Below are positions 27,097 through 35,235 of a DNA stretch of 64,000 nucleotides, piece after piece. The stretch is from Methylobacterium sp. E-065 (GTDB lineage Bacteria > Pseudomonadota > Alphaproteobacteria > Rhizobiales > Beijerinckiaceae). Numbering within the stretch: position 1 is the first letter of the stretch; every line of letters begins with the position of its first letter. The position numbers and the translations under genes were made by a program. The notes below the pieces were generated by a model. That model was not told the origin of the DNA. It did no database searches and saw nothing but the letters and a program-made list of their open reading frames with translations. Location of the stretch: assembly GCF_022829605.1 (NCBI RefSeq), contig NZ_JAKSYD010000096.1:62001-126000 (forward strand). Reading direction: 5' to 3'.

Positions 27097-27987
27097 ATGG
27101 ACCAGCCCCGCGGCCTTGCCTTCTACGGGCTTGCTGGACTCTTCGCCCTCTACGTCCTGTTCCTCTACGGGCCGACGCTGACGATCCTGGCGCTGAGCTT
27201 CCAGGGCCCGTCCGGCGGCCTGACCTTCCCGATGAACGGCATCTCGACCCACTGGTTCGCCAAGCTGTGGGCGGGCGTCGGCGTCGTCGACATCTGGGCA
27301 GCGCTCCGGCGCTCCCTGGCGCTCGGCCTCGTGGTGATGGCGCTCACCGTGACGATCGCGTTCTTTGCCGGCCTCGCCTTCCGCAAAGGCTTTCGCGGCG
27401 CCGGCCTCGTCTTCGCCCTGGCGGTGTCGAGCCTGATCGTGCCCTCCATCGTGGTCTCCCTGGGCATCGGGCTGGAGTTCCGGCTCCTCGACGACGCCAT
27501 CAAGGCGCTCGCCGCCGCCACCGGCTGGGGATTCCTGCAGGACCACGGCACCCTGATGGGCCTCTACAGCTCGGCGCTCGGCGCGCACCTCACCTGGACG
27601 CTGCCCTTCGGCCTGCTGATCATGTTCGCGGTGTTCAACCGGTTCGACCCGGCCTACGAGGAGGCCGCCCGCGACCTCGGCGCCAGCGGCCCGCAGACGC
27701 TCCGCCACGTGGTGGTGCCGATTCTTGCGCCCGCGTTGGTTGGCGTCGCACTGTTCGGCTTCACCCTGTCGTTCGACGAGCTCGCCCGCACCAGCCAGGC
27801 GATCGGCGGCCGCAACACGCTGCCTTTGGAGTTGCAGGGACTGACCACCACCGTGACAACGCCCGAGATCTACGCGCTCGGCACGGTGACCACCACGGTC
27901 TCGGCCCTGGTGATCGGCACGGCGCTCGGCCTGACCCTGTGGCTGCAGAAGCGCCGGGCGCGGCGGGCGCTGGCGGGGTTGCCGTAG
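27097..27987 (+). CDS. ABC importer permease, PotC type
   Basis: Second inner-membrane subunit, 296 aa. Transmembrane segments from LAGLFALYVLFLYGPTLTILA onward; EAA motif EEAARDLGASGPQTLRHVVV. Start ATG 27097, immediately after the first permease stop; a much longer upstream frame runs inside the first permease and is rejected. Last gene of the importer operon; no terminator hairpin was noticed before the next gene. Confidence 0.9.
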   Translation: MDQPRGLAFYGLAGLFALYVLFLYGPTLTILALSFQGPSGGLTFPMNGISTHWFAKLWAGVGVVDIWAALRRSLALGLVVMALTVTIAFFAGLAFRKGFRGAGLVFALAVSSLIVPSIVVSLGIGLEFRLLDDAIKALAAATGWGFLQDHGTLMGLYSSALGAHLTWTLPFGLLIMFAVFNRFDPAYEEAARDLGASGPQTLRHVVVPILAPALVGVALFGFTLSFDELARTSQAIGGRNTLPLELQGLTTTVTTPEIYALGTVTTTVSALVIGTALGLTLWLQKRRARRALAGLP

Positions 27988-28036
27988 GTCGCTTGCCATC
28001 TCATCCTGCTTACATGCGAGTCGATGAGGGTCGCTT

Positions 28037-28357
28037 GTGTGGCTGGCCGGATCCGTTGCGGTCACGATTCTCGATTACGGCCGTGGAAATACGGTCCTGA
28101 TCGAGATTGAGACTCCTATCGGGCGGCTGCAGGCGGTGGGCGAACTGGAGCAGATCGGCCAAACATTGTATTTTCGTCGTGCCCATATCCAGGGGCTGCA
28201 CACGGGCGCCCTCGGGCGGGTTCGGCTCAACGCGATCGGTGCGGCGATCTTGAGAGAGGCTGAAGTCGATGCGATCGTCATTGAAGGAGGCACTCGAACG
28301 ACGGGGGCGGGACCGAAACGAGGGCGCCGACCACCGCCCTTCCGGTATCCCCGTTGA
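28037..28357 (+). CDS. Unknown small protein, first of an overlapping pair
   Basis: 106 aa from GTG 28037, with GAGGG (28026-28030) six bases before it. Sequence TPIGRLQAVGELEQIGQTLY, RRAHIQGLHTGALGRVRLNA, VDAIVIEGGTRTTGAGPKRG and a Pro/Arg-rich end. Predicted mixed alpha/beta, no signal peptide. The IEGGxRTTGAxPG ending recalls small Methylobacterium proteins of unknown function. It overlaps the next gene by 89 bases, so one of the two starts may be misplaced. It could be half of a toxin-antitoxin-like pair, but no catalytic motif supports this. Confidence 0.55.
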   Translation: MWLAGSVAVTILDYGRGNTVLIEIETPIGRLQAVGELEQIGQTLYFRRAHIQGLHTGALGRVRLNAIGAAILREAEVDAIVIEGGTRTTGAGPKRGRRPPPFRYPR

Positions 28358-28697
28358 ACTCGTGCTCCAGGCGTCGAGCCCAATCGAGCAACCCGTCAGC
28401 CTCGTGCGAGCGCTAATGGCCTTCGGCCTGGACTTGCGAGACGCGCACGACACCGTCGATCGCCTTGCGAGTGGCGATCAAGTCTCCGTCACCCTGCATC
28501 TGATGCCGGATAGCGACTCGCCCTTCGCCCTGCGCAAGTTCGGTGTGGCAGCGTCCGCGCCCCAGCCAGACGATGCGTCAACGATCCCCGGGGATGTGCT
28601 CGGCGCGATCGATGCGTGGCGTTTGTCGAGACCGGAGCGGCCGAGCCGCGAGGAGGCAATCGGCATCATCCTTCGGCGAGGCCTCGCGGCCGCGTAG
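28269..28697 (+). CDS. Unknown small protein, second of an overlapping pair
   Basis: 142 aa from ATG 28269, with GAGAGG about nine bases before it. The middle (PVELVLQASSPIEQPVSLVR, LRDAHDTVDRLASGDQVSV) looks alpha/beta. The C-terminus IDAWRLSRPERPSREEAIGI resembles a ribbon-helix-helix or other short DNA-binding segment, as in antitoxins. It overlaps the previous gene by 89 bases. Downstream of it lies a terminator, then rplY. Function unknown; DNA binding is a weak inference. Confidence 0.55.
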   Translation: MRSSLKEALERRGRDRNEGADHRPSGIPVELVLQASSPIEQPVSLVRALMAFGLDLRDAHDTVDRLASGDQVSVTLHLMPDSDSPFALRKFGVAASAPQPDDASTIPGDVLGAIDAWRLSRPERPSREEAIGIILRRGLAAA

Positions 28698-28795
28698 GAG
28701 CCCCACCCGAACATTGCCAATTCCACCTCATCCGTGTATGCGCACCGCGCGCCCTCCGACACCCTTGGAGGCAGGGGCGCGCCGGGAAGGTCACA

Positions 28796-28825
28796 GCCGT
28801 CCGCGTCGGGCGGCTTTTTCGTTTT
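28796..28825 (+). terminator. Terminator ahead of rplY
   Basis: GCCGTCCG-CGT-CGGGCGGC (28796-28814, one G-U) followed by TTTTTCGTTTT. It ends the unknown gene pair, or could act as an attenuator in the rplY leader, as it lies 33-62 bases before the rplY start. Confidence 0.8.
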
Positions 28826-28857
28826 CCGGATCCCATTATCATCTGAAGGATCACGCC

Positions 28858-29556
28858 ATGAGCGCAGTAAAGACGCTTGAGGCCGTGGCACGCGACCGGG
28901 TCGGCAAGGGGGCCGCCCGGGCCGTTCGTCGCCAAGGCCAAGTTCCCGCCGTCATCTACGGGGGCGGCCAGCCGCCGGAATCCATCGCGGTCGACCTCGT
29001 CCGCGCCCGCACCCTGATCTACGCTGGCGGCTTCAAGACCACGCTGTTCGAGATCAACGCCGGTGGCAAGAAGATCCGCGCGATCCCGCGCGACTTCCAG
29101 CTCGACCCGGTGAGCGGCGTCCCGCTGCACGTCGATTTCCTGCGCGTCGTCTCGGGCCAGACTGTCACGGTTGAGGTGCCGGTGCACTTCATCAACGAGG
29201 ACGAGGCCCCCGGCATCAAGCAGGGCGGCGGCACCCTCAACATCGTGTCCCACACGCTGGCCCTCGACGTCGCCCCCGACCAGATCCCCGACGCGATCGA
29301 GGTCGACCTGACCGGCCGGCAGATCGGCGACGTGATCCACGTCTCCGACATCAAGATCCCGGCCGGTACCTACACCGGCGAGCAGACCGACCCGGTCGCC
29401 AACATCGTGCCGCCGACCGTGCTCGGCGCCGAGGTGGAGGCCGAAGAGGCCGCCATCGCCGAGGCACAGTCGGCCGAGGCCGCTGAGGAGAAGGCCGAAG
29501 CTGAGGCCGAGGCCGAAGGTGCCGAGGACGAGAAGAAGGACGGCGAGGAGGCCTGA
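28858..29556 (+). CDS. rplY: 50S ribosomal protein L25, Ctc form
   Basis: Binds 5S rRNA in the large subunit. The 232-aa protein has the L25 domain (RVGKGAARAVRRQGQVPAVI, about 12-31, through IPRDFQLDPVSGVPLHVDFL) and a C-terminal TL5/Ctc beta domain (VPVHFINEDEAPGIKQGG). It ends in an acidic Ala/Glu-rich tail (about 190-232), common in alphaproteobacterial members. The ATG follows GAAGGA. The peptidyl-tRNA hydrolase gene that often follows rplY is absent here; pdxH converges instead. Confidence 0.95.
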   Translation: MSAVKTLEAVARDRVGKGAARAVRRQGQVPAVIYGGGQPPESIAVDLVRARTLIYAGGFKTTLFEINAGGKKIRAIPRDFQLDPVSGVPLHVDFLRVVSGQTVTVEVPVHFINEDEAPGIKQGGGTLNIVSHTLALDVAPDQIPDAIEVDLTGRQIGDVIHVSDIKIPAGTYTGEQTDPVANIVPPTVLGAEVEAEEAAIAEAQSAEAAEEKAEAEAEAEGAEDEKKDGEEA

Positions 29557-29577
29557 GCCTCGTCGCACCGCGCACGC

Positions 29578-29604
29578 GAGAGCCCCGGTTTGGCCGGGGC
29601 TCTC
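29578..29604. terminator. Bidirectional terminator between rplY and pdxH
   Basis: Perfect 11-bp stem GAGAGCCCCGG / CCGGGGCTCTC with loop TTTGG, followed by TTCGTTTC on the plus strand. It lies between convergent genes. Confidence 0.85.
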
Positions 29605-29624
29605 TTCGTTTCGGGACGACAGCC

Positions 29625-30248
29625 TTAGGGATAGAGCCGCGCCCGGTTCCAGCCGTCGCCGGTCCGGGTGAAGCGAACCCGGTCGTGCAGGCGGAAATCG
29701 CCGTTCTGCCAGAACTCGATGCTCGTCGGCGCGATGCGGAAGCCGGTCCAATGCGCGGGCCGGGGGATCGGTCCGTCGCCGTAGCGCGCGGCCAGTTCCG
29801 CCACCGTGCCCATCAGCGTGGCGCGGTCGGCGAGCGGGCGGGATTGCTGGCTGGCGATCGCGCCGAGGCGGCTCTCCGGGTGACGGCTCGCGAAATACGC
29901 ATCCGCCTCCTCCGGGCTCACCGGTGAGACTTGGCCGCGGGCGCGCACCTGCCGGCGCAGGCTCTTCCAGTGCAGCACCAGGGCCGCCTGCGGATTCTGC
30001 GCCAGCTCCTCGCCCTTGGCGGACTGGGCATTGGTGTAGAACACGAAGCCGCGCGCATCGAAGCCCTTCAGGAGCACCACGCGGACATCGGGCAGCCCGT
30101 CTGAGCCGGCAGTGGCAAGCGCCATCGCGTTCGGATCCTCAGGCTCGGCAGCCTCCGCCTCCTTCATCCAGACGGAGAACAGGGCGACCGGGTCGTCGCT
30201 TTGGGTGAAGTCCGCCCCTCGCGGGTCATCGGTCCTTAACTGATCCAC
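29625..30248 (-). CDS. pdxH: Pyridoxamine/pyridoxine 5'-phosphate oxidase
   Basis: FMN enzyme making pyridoxal 5'-phosphate. 207 aa with family segments [64 protein letters not shown] and the C-terminal WNRARLYP. Starts at GTG 30248; no better ATG lies upstream in frame. PLP is the cofactor of the serine hydroxymethyltransferase encoded about 8 kb away, but there is no operon link. Confidence 0.94.
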   Translation of the reverse strand: MDQLRTDDPRGADFTQSDDPVALFSVWMKEAEAAEPEDPNAMALATAGSDGLPDVRVVLLKGFDARGFVFYTNAQSAKGEELAQNPQAALVLHWKSLRRQVRARGQVSPVSPEEADAYFASRHPESRLGAIASQQSRPLADRATLMGTVAELAARYGDGPIPRPAHWTGFRIAPTSIEFWQNGDFRLHDRVRFTRTGDGWNRARLYP

Positions 30249-30341
30249 GCCAAGACTCCTGCTTGCCGCGTCCAGGGGCCTGAGGGGGCACCGACATCGG
30301 CATGTTCGGTCGAGCGGAAAGCCCGTCGTGAGTCAGGTGTA

Positions 30342-30878
30342 ATGCGGCGATGCGCGTGTAAAGGGCCACGGCTGCGGTCACGCTTCGGTGCGACCACACT
30401 GCCGCTGGCGATGATGCTGGTCCTGGGCGGCTGCAGCCAGCCGCTGCTGGTCTTCCGTGGAGAAGGCGAGGCGCCGCGCGAGGTCGCGGAGCCCACCGTC
30501 ACCGGCAGCATCGAGAAGCGGCCCCTGAGCTTCGGCAACGATCTCGCCGAGGAGGATTGGCGCCGGGCCCGGGCAGCCCTGACGGTCGCGCTGGATCCGC
30601 AGGGCAACGGGCGCCCCGTGAAGTGGGACAACCCCGAGACGAGCCTGCACGGCACCGTCAATCCGACTGGCCTACCCTACGTGGCCGACGACCTGATCTG
30701 CCGCAACTTCCTGGCGTCCATCGTCGGGCCTAGGCGCAGCCGCTTCGTGCGCGGCACCGGCTGCAAACCTTCGGGCGGCGCCTGGACGCTCACGCGCATC
30801 CGGACAGCGAAGGGTCCGAATGCTTCTGATGACGGCCGGCCCCGTAAGGAGGCCGGCTCAGGCGGGACGTCTCAGTAG
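30342..30878 (+). CDS. Surface-antigen lipoprotein (RT0821/Lpp0805-like)
   Basis: 178 aa. Arg-rich start, hydrophobic segment and lipobox LVLGGC (Cys near 31), so a predicted lipoprotein. The C-terminal part LSFGNDLAEEDWRRARAALT, GRPVKWDNPETSLHGTV and CRNFLASI...GTGCKPSGGAW matches the small outer-membrane surface antigen family found in alphaproteobacteria. Start ATG 30342 gives a long n-region; ATG 30405 would be too close to the lipobox. Its 3' end overlaps the convergent next gene by seven bases. Confidence 0.75.
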   Translation: MRRCACKGPRLRSRFGATTLPLAMMLVLGGCSQPLLVFRGEGEAPREVAEPTVTGSIEKRPLSFGNDLAEEDWRRARAALTVALDPQGNGRPVKWDNPETSLHGTVNPTGLPYVADDLICRNFLASIVGPRRSRFVRGTGCKPSGGAWTLTRIRTAKGPNASDDGRPRKEAGSGGTSQ

Positions 30879-31159
30879 GGATAGCCGTAATACGGCCGCA
30901 TGCGCAGCCGCGGCTGGGCAGCCGGCGGTGCGGCGTAGCGGGCGGCAGCCTCCGGATCATAGGTCCGGATGTAGGGATCGAGCGCCGGGTCGCGATAATT
31001 GCCGTTGTTCACGCCCGCCGAACGGTCGTTGCCGCTGAGCGCCGCGTAGGGCGAGAGTCCGCTACCGCTGTCACCGCCGCCGCCGCCACCGAACGCGAAG
31101 GCCGTACCCGGCAGGGCGACGAGGAGCATTGCCGTAAGCGTCAGCGTCTTGCGCGTCAT
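30872..31159 (-). CDS. Small secreted Gly/Tyr/Pro-rich protein, unknown function
   Basis: 95 aa. Signal peptide MTRKTLTLTAMLLVALPGTA with cleavage near AFA, then a GGGGGG run and a hydrophilic region rich in Tyr, Pro and Ala, ending RMRPYYGYPY. No cysteine. Probably a small periplasmic or envelope protein. ATG 31159 is chosen because the upstream extension is Arg-rich and lacks signal character. I recognise no family. Confidence 0.65.
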   Translation of the reverse strand: MTRKTLTLTAMLLVALPGTAFAFGGGGGGDSGSGLSPYAALSGNDRSAGVNNGNYRDPALDPYIRTYDPEAAARYAAPPAAQPRLRMRPYYGYPY

Positions 31160-31498
31160 GTCCTGTCTCCAAAACCTCTGACTCGGCGAACGGCGCAGCC
31201 GAACGGGGAGTTCCCGAGCGGCCCGGATCAACCGCGCGACATGGTATCTCGGCCGCGCAGCAGAGATTTACGATGCCGGATGAAACGTATCAATTTTTGA
31301 TGACGCTGGCAGGAATCGCCCGGCATGACCGGCCTGCTGTGGTGGACAACCGATCGGTCTTGCTGGATCGTGCCGCCAAGCAACAGTTTCCGAGCCCGCA
31401 TCGACCGTATTGGCGGCCGTCTGAGGGCGTTTTCCAGGGCCCTTCACCGTGCGCGTCGTGACGCAATACGATAGGCCGAGCCCAAGGCCGCTCGGCTG
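31160..31498. other. Intergenic region, no convincing gene
   Basis: 339 bases between the secreted Gly-rich protein and the beta-propeller gene. A 62-codon plus-strand frame (31273-31461) starts MPDETYQFLMTLAGIARHDR and is modestly protein-like but has no clear ribosome-binding site; I do not call it. AT-richer patch at 31268-31310 could hold a promoter. Confidence 0.4.
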
Positions 31499-33118
31499 AT
31501 GGAGCGTGTGATCGGCGGCTCGGACCGACCGATGGCCGGCATTCGGGCTCCGGCCTGTCCCGTCCTTCAGCCGCCGCGTTCAGGCGCGGCCGCGCGGTCC
31601 GTCACCGTACGCCTCGACCGCCGGTCCCTGCGCGGCTGGCATATCCGCCTCCTCGACCAGCTCGGGCAGCATCCGGACCGGCGCGTCCGGATCGCCTGGG
31701 TCACGCAGGGCAGTGGCCTGCCGGCGAATGCCGAATTGCTGTTCCGCCTGGAGGCGGCGATTCACGGGCTGCCCCGACCCGGCCTCGCCACCGCGGCCGA
31801 GCCGGTCGCCCTCGCGCCCTACGAGGCCGGGCCGGACGGGACTGTGAAGACTGGGGACGACATTGTTCTCGACCTCTCGGGCGCCCCCGCCGACCCGACC
31901 GACTCCTCGACCACCGCGCCGGTCTGGCGGCTCGATTTCGACGGCCTGCCCGGGGAGGCAGGCCTGCTCGCCGCCCTGTTCGCCCGCCGGGCACCGGTGG
32001 CGGCCCTGCGCGGGCCGAACGGCGCCCCAGTGGCGGTCGGCCGCCTCGGGGCGGAATCCCACACCGTGATGCTCGCCGCCTTCGAGGATTACCTCGCGCG
32101 AACGATCACGCTGATCGCCGCCGCCCTCGACGGGGCCGGATCGCAGAGCCTGCCGGACGGCGCCGAGGCGCCGCTGCAGCCTGGTAGGGCCTTCGACCTC
32201 GACGGGTTCGGGGCCGGGCGGCGCGCCGCCGGGGGGCTCGCCCGGCAGATCGCCCGCCGGCTCTACGCCCTCTGCTTCCAGGGTCCGCAATGGCGGGTGG
32301 GCTGGCGGCAGGTCGTCGGTCCCGACCTGATCGACCTGCGCCGCCACCCGGAGGGCGGCTGGAACGACCTGCCGGACGACGGGCGCCGCTTCTACGCCGA
32401 CCCCTTCGCCATCGCCCGGAACGGGGCCGTGACCCTGTTCGTCGAGGAGTTCGACTATCGTCGCGGCAAGGGCGTGATCTCGGCAGTCGATTTCGAAGCG
32501 GACGGCCCGCGGGGCCGCCCGGAGCCGGTGCTCGAACTCGAAACACACCTCTCCTACCCGTTCGTCTTCGAAGCGGATGGGCAGGTCTGGATGATCCCGG
32601 AATCCCACGCCTCCGGGACGATCGACCTCTACCGGGCCACCGCTTTCCCGCGGGGCTGGGTCCACGAGGCGGTGCTGGTCGACGGGGTCGTGGCGAGCGA
32701 CGCGACCCTGCTGCACCACGGGGGACGCTGGTGGCTGTTCGCCACCGTCCGGGCCGGCGGAGGCAGCTATTCCGACACGCTGCACCTCTGGCACGCGCCG
32801 CATTTCCGTGGCCCCTGGACGCCGCACCGCCGAAACCCGGTGTTGATCGATGTCGGCTCGGCCCGGGCCGCCGGGCCGGTCGTGGCGCGGGGCGGCGCGC
32901 TGATCCGGCCGGTGCAGGATTGCCGCAACGGCTACGGCGCGGCGCTCGGCCTCGCCCGGATTCTGCGCCTCGACGAGGACGGCTACGCCCAGCGGGTTGA
33001 GACCCGGCTCGGGCCTGGAGCGGCCTGGCCGGGTTCGCGCCTGCACATGCTGAGCGCGGCCGGGGGCCTCGAATTCATCGACGGCTCGCGCCCGGCCCGG
33101 CCGCGTCTGCTGCGCTGA
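31499..33118 (+). CDS. Beta-propeller protein resembling glucosamine-inositolphosphorylceramide transferase N-domain family
   Basis: 539 aa. N-terminal half (about 35-200) has a formyltransferase/surface-sugar-like Rossmann character (WHIRLLDQLGQH, GDDIVLDLSGAP). The C-terminal half (about 265-520) has GH43/32-like propeller motifs: FYADPFAIARNGAVTLFVEE, SYPFVFEADGQVWMIPESHA, DATLLHHGGRWWLFATVRAG and GAALIRPVQD-like repeats. Proteins of this layout occur in bacterial polysaccharide loci and resemble the plant GIPC transferase N-domain, as I recall. No sugar-biosynthesis genes are adjacent. A second possible start is ATG 31532. The specific reaction is unknown. Confidence 0.65.
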   Translation: MERVIGGSDRPMAGIRAPACPVLQPPRSGAAARSVTVRLDRRSLRGWHIRLLDQLGQHPDRRVRIAWVTQGSGLPANAELLFRLEAAIHGLPRPGLATAAEPVALAPYEAGPDGTVKTGDDIVLDLSGAPADPTDSSTTAPVWRLDFDGLPGEAGLLAALFARRAPVAALRGPNGAPVAVGRLGAESHTVMLAAFEDYLARTITLIAAALDGAGSQSLPDGAEAPLQPGRAFDLDGFGAGRRAAGGLARQIARRLYALCFQGPQWRVGWRQVVGPDLIDLRRHPEGGWNDLPDDGRRFYADPFAIARNGAVTLFVEEFDYRRGKGVISAVDFEADGPRGRPEPVLELETHLSYPFVFEADGQVWMIPESHASGTIDLYRATAFPRGWVHEAVLVDGVVASDATLLHHGGRWWLFATVRAGGGSYSDTLHLWHAPHFRGPWTPHRRNPVLIDVGSARAAGPVVARGGALIRPVQDCRNGYGAALGLARILRLDEDGYAQRVETRLGPGAAWPGSRLHMLSAAGGLEFIDGSRPARPRLLR

Positions 33119-33240
33119 TCCGGCGCGCACGATTCCCTCCGGTGCCGAACGGCACGCGCTTGCGGCTCGCATCCCGGCGCCGGCCGCGCTAATCGGAGGG
33201 CTCACGCGCGAACCGTAGAAGAACCGCCGGGACGATCTTC

Positions 33241-35211
33241 ATGGCGAGCCCCGTCGAACATGCGAGCTTCCTGCCGCCGGTCCTGACCTTCCTGTCGGCG
33301 GCGGTGATCGGCGTGCCGATCTTCCGGCTGATCGGCCAGAGCGCCGTGCTCGGTTACCTCGTGGCCGGCGTGCTGATCGGTCCCTCCGGGCTGTCGCTGA
33401 TCGCCGAGCCCGAGACCGCCGCGAGCGTCGCCGAGATCGGCGTGGTGCTCCTCCTGTTCATCGTCGGGCTGGAACTGCACCTGTCGCAACTGGTCTCGAT
33501 GCGGCGCGACATCTTCGGCCTGGGCGCCGCGCAGCTGGTCGTCTGCGCCCTGGTGCTGGGCGGGGCCGGCCTGCTGGCGGGCCTGAATTTCGGGGCGGCC
33601 GCGGTGATCGGCCTCGCGCTGGCCCTGTCGGCGACCGCGGTGGCGCTGCAACTCCTGGAGGAGCGGGGCGACCTGAACAGCGCCTACGGCGCCCGCGCCT
33701 TCGCGGTGCTGCTGTTCCAGGACCTCTCGGTGGTGGGCATCCTGGCGCTGATGCCGCTGCTGGCCTCGGCGGGTGGGGCGACCGACCCGGCCTGGCTGGG
33801 GGATGCCGCGCTCTCCACCGGCAAGGCGGTCGCCGCGATCCTGACGGTGGTGCTGGTCGGCCGCTACGGCCTGAACCCGTTCTTCCGGCTGCTCGCGGCC
33901 AGCGGCGCCCGCGAGGTGATGACGGCCGCCGCCCTGCTGGTGGTGCTCGGCACCGCCCTGCTGATGGAACAGGTCGGCCTCTCGATGGCGATGGGTGCGT
34001 TCCTCGCCGGGATCCTGCTCGCCGAGTCGAATTTCCGCCATCAGCTGGAGGCCGATATCGAGCCGTTCCGCGGCATGCTGCTCGGTCTGTTCTTCATGAG
34101 CGTCGGCATGTCGATCGACGGCAATCTCGTGCGCGAGGTCTGGCCGGCTTTGTTCGGGGCGACGCTCGCCGCCATTTTGGTGAAGGTCGCCCTGGTGGCG
34201 GGCCTGTTCCGGCTGTTCGGCTCGGACACGCTCGGGGCGCTGCGCGGCGCGGCCGTCCTGGCGCCGGCCGGAGAATTCGCCTTCGTACTGCTGCCGCAGG
34301 CTGCGGATCTCGGCCTCACCGGCGCGACGGCGACGCGCTTCGCAGTGGCGCTCGCGGCGCTGACCATGCTGATCGGGCCGATCGCCGCCAAGGGGCTCGA
34401 CAAGCTGATCGAGCGGCGCAATGCGCGGACCACGCACGACATCGAGGAGCCGTCGACTGAACTCGCCGAGAGCGGCGACGCCCGCGTCCTGGTGATCGGC
34501 TTCGGGCGGTTCGGGCAGCTTCTGACGCAGGTGCTGCTCGCCGAGGGCATCAACGCCACCGTCATCGACAAGGACGTGGAGCAGCTGCGCGCAGCCTCGC
34601 GCTTCGGCTTCCGCATCTATTACGGCGACGGCACCCGGCTCGACGTGCTGCGCGCCGCGGGCATCGGGCGGGTCGAGCTGGTCTGCATCTGCGTCGACGA
34701 CCGGGAGGGCGCCCTCAAGATCGTCGACATCGTGCACGAGGAGTTCTCCGAGGTGCGCACCTTCGTGCGGGCCTACGACCGCCTGCACGCGGTCGAGCTG
34801 ATGAACCGGGACGTCGACTACCAGATCCGCGAGACCGCGGAATCGGCCCTCGCCTTCGGGCGCGCCGCGCTGGAGGCGCTCGGCCTGTCGCCGGAGGCCG
34901 CGGCCGCCCGGACCGACGACGTGCGCAAGCGCGACATCGCCCGCCTCGTCCTGCAGCAGGCGGGCGCCCTGCCGGACGGCTCCAGCTGGATGCGCGGGGC
35001 CGCGGCGGGCCTGAAGCCCGAGCCGCTGACCTTACCCGTCCGGCCCGCCCGGGCGCTCAGCACCGAGACCCGCGACCTCGTGGGCAGCGACCGGCGCGAG
35101 GCGGCCGAGCGCGTGCTCGAGAGGCCGGCGCTGGCCCCGCAGGAGGTAGACGCCGCCGAGGGCGATCCGGAGGCGGAGCTGGAGACGGAAGGCGGCATCC
35201 GGGATGCGTGA
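33241..35211 (+). CDS. KefB/CPA2-type monovalent cation:proton antiporter with TrkA-N domain
   Basis: Inner-membrane K+/H+ exchange. 656 aa: Na+/H+ exchanger domain, about 12 TM segments, with FRLIGQSAVLGYLVAGVLIG, LFIVGLELHLSQL, GLALALSATAVALQLLEERG and AFLAGILLAESNFRHQLEAD. A cytosolic Rossmann TrkA-N domain follows (RVLVIGFGRFGQLLTQVLLA, about 418-437; VDDREGALKIVDIVH). The C-terminus (about 570-656) is charged and unstructured. It ends 24 bases before a MATE exporter on the same strand. Glutathione gating, as in E. coli KefB, cannot be assumed. Confidence 0.9.
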   Translation: MASPVEHASFLPPVLTFLSAAVIGVPIFRLIGQSAVLGYLVAGVLIGPSGLSLIAEPETAASVAEIGVVLLLFIVGLELHLSQLVSMRRDIFGLGAAQLVVCALVLGGAGLLAGLNFGAAAVIGLALALSATAVALQLLEERGDLNSAYGARAFAVLLFQDLSVVGILALMPLLASAGGATDPAWLGDAALSTGKAVAAILTVVLVGRYGLNPFFRLLAASGAREVMTAAALLVVLGTALLMEQVGLSMAMGAFLAGILLAESNFRHQLEADIEPFRGMLLGLFFMSVGMSIDGNLVREVWPALFGATLAAILVKVALVAGLFRLFGSDTLGALRGAAVLAPAGEFAFVLLPQAADLGLTGATATRFAVALAALTMLIGPIAAKGLDKLIERRNARTTHDIEEPSTELAESGDARVLVIGFGRFGQLLTQVLLAEGINATVIDKDVEQLRAASRFGFRIYYGDGTRLDVLRAAGIGRVELVCICVDDREGALKIVDIVHEEFSEVRTFVRAYDRLHAVELMNRDVDYQIRETAESALAFGRAALEALGLSPEAAAARTDDVRKRDIARLVLQQAGALPDGSSWMRGAAAGLKPEPLTLPVRPARALSTETRDLVGSDRREAAERVLERPALAPQEVDAAEGDPEAELETEGGIRDA

Positions 35212-35235
35212 TCGTCCCGATGCCTGACGCGCACG

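Noticed and set aside
31273..31461. 62-codon frame MPDETYQFLMTLAGIARHDR...
   Set aside because: No ribosome-binding site, mixed codon quality and no recognisable family; left uncalled.
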